DNA of 64,000 bases from positions 3,775 through 67,774 of the forward strand of contig CAZTUA010000041.1 in NCBI GenBank assembly GCA_964616545.1. Reading direction: 5' to 3'. A program made the translations under genes and the position numbers. Origin of the DNA: JAQVEM01 sp964616545 (GTDB lineage: Bacteria; Actinomycetota; Humimicrobiia; Humimicrobiales; Humimicrobiaceae). Positions 63,616 to 64,000 of the stretch are shown here, piece by piece (the first letter of the stretch is position 1; every line of letters starts with the position of its first letter). The notes below the pieces were generated by a model that was not told the DNA's origin, did not search any database, and saw nothing but the letters and a program-made list of their open reading frames with translations.

Positions 63616-63798
63616 CTATACGTTTACTGCATTAACTGCTGCTGTTACCTCATCAATTTTGGCACTAATTGCTACTCCCAGTGCACCTAGAGCTACTACC
63701 ACTGCAAGTACCACCAGTGCGATTATTAGAGCGTACTCAACTGCAGCTGCACCCTTACTGTTCTTAAGTCCTATGTACCATCCTAATAGCTTCTTCAT
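63616..63798 (-). CDS. flp: Flp major pilin (locus B)
   Basis: A 60-residue Flp prepilin: leader MKKLLGWYIGLKNSKG, then AAAVEYALIIALVVLAVVVA with predicted cleavage after Gly and Glu-Tyr at +5/+6, the Flp motif. The tail is ISAKIDEVTAAVNAVNV. Start ATG 63798 has AAAGGAGGAAAA directly upstream. It is the first gene of locus B and the closest to canonical Flp in the window. Confidence 0.95.
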   Translation of the reverse strand: MKKLLGWYIGLKNSKGAAAVEYALIIALVVLAVVVALGALGVAISAKIDEVTAAVNAVNV

Positions 63799-63906
63799 TT
63801 TTCCTCCTTTTATAAACATCTGTCTTTTTTATATTAACTTTTTATTGCTGCCTTATTAAAATTTTAAACTTCTAAAATATTAAATAATAACTTATTGTAA
63901 TAAATA

Positions 63907-63935
63907 ATATTAATAAGTTTTATTTTATTTGTCAA
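63907..63935 (-). promoter_or_regulatory. promoter of Tad locus B
   Basis: On the minus strand, -35 TTGACA (63930-63935) and -10 TAATAT (63907-63912) with a 17-base spacer. Transcription would begin near 63900, giving a leader of about 100 bases before flp. The 15-base element of the locus A promoters is absent here. Confidence 0.65.
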
Positions 63936-64000
63936 GAAATCTTTTAATCATTTTTTATAATTAACTAATTATTATATAATCTTTTAAATTATCAATATTT

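Noticed and set aside
1..64000. CRISPR arrays, insertion sequences, prophage or toxin-antitoxin modules.
   Set aside because: No regularly spaced repeats, transposase, integrase or toxin-antitoxin pair was recognised on either strand.

Overview
The window is chromosomal DNA of a low-GC, probably anaerobic or microaerophilic bacterium with a monoderm (Gram-positive type) envelope. Supporting signs are a Rex repressor, an LCP-family cell-wall ligase, lipoproteins, two Tad/Flp pilus loci without an outer-membrane secretin, an Fe-S type PurF, D-lactate dehydrogenase and radical SAM enzymes. The HAD-GH65 fusion, large PurL and VWA-TadB fusion would fit a deep-branching Actinomycetota or related lineage, but the window alone does not fix the taxonomy. 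Shine-Dalgarno sites are mostly clear, and the promoters seen are sigma70-like.

Region 1 (1-7400, minus strand) is an alpha-glucoside utilisation operon. Transcription runs from a LacI-type repressor, with two operator copies just downstream of a perfect -35/-10 promoter, through a binding lipoprotein, two permeases and a uridine-kinase-like P-loop kinase to a beta-phosphoglucomutase/GH65 phosphorylase fusion that runs off the left edge. No ABC ATPase is present. A GH1 glycosidase is divergent.

Region 2 (9100-20800) is mixed metabolism: a membrane GT2, an isopropylmalate-dehydrogenase-like enzyme, DgkA, an XRE regulator with a membrane protein, a flavin reductase-like protein, a B12/radical SAM DUF4070 protein followed by a possible 34-aa basic peptide, GalT, a zincin and Lon.

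Region 3 (20830-34160, minus strand) holds rex, an LCP gene, a small unknown gene and purB-purL-purF-purM-purN-purH. With purine nucleotide synthesis genes it encodes FGAM synthase, PRPP amidotransferase, AIR synthase, GAR and AICAR transformylases, IMP cyclohydrolase and adenylosuccinate lyase.

Region 4 (34550-42400) is Tad locus A. It has cpaB-tadZ-tadA-tadB-tadC, then a CAP-domain gene on the opposite strand, then flp-tadE-tadG-like-ssb. The CAP gene has a long structured leader ending in a terminator hairpin at its ribosome binding site. The flp and cpaB promoters share an identical 15-nt element. The SSB lacks the usual acidic C-terminal tip.

Region 5 (42400-55030) is housekeeping and small accessory genes: TPR, DUF192, an encapsulated-ferritin-like protein, lipoproteins, GNAT and VOC proteins, CPBP protease, D-LDH, tRNA-Pro(CGG), type-4 uracil-DNA glycosylase, HAD phosphatase, Dus and CoaX.

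Region 6 (55187-64000, minus strand) is Tad locus B: flp-tadE-tadG-cpaB-tadZ-tadA-(VWA-tadB)-tadC. The VWA-TadB gene is interrupted by one in-frame TAG, and both halves are otherwise intact and in the same frame.
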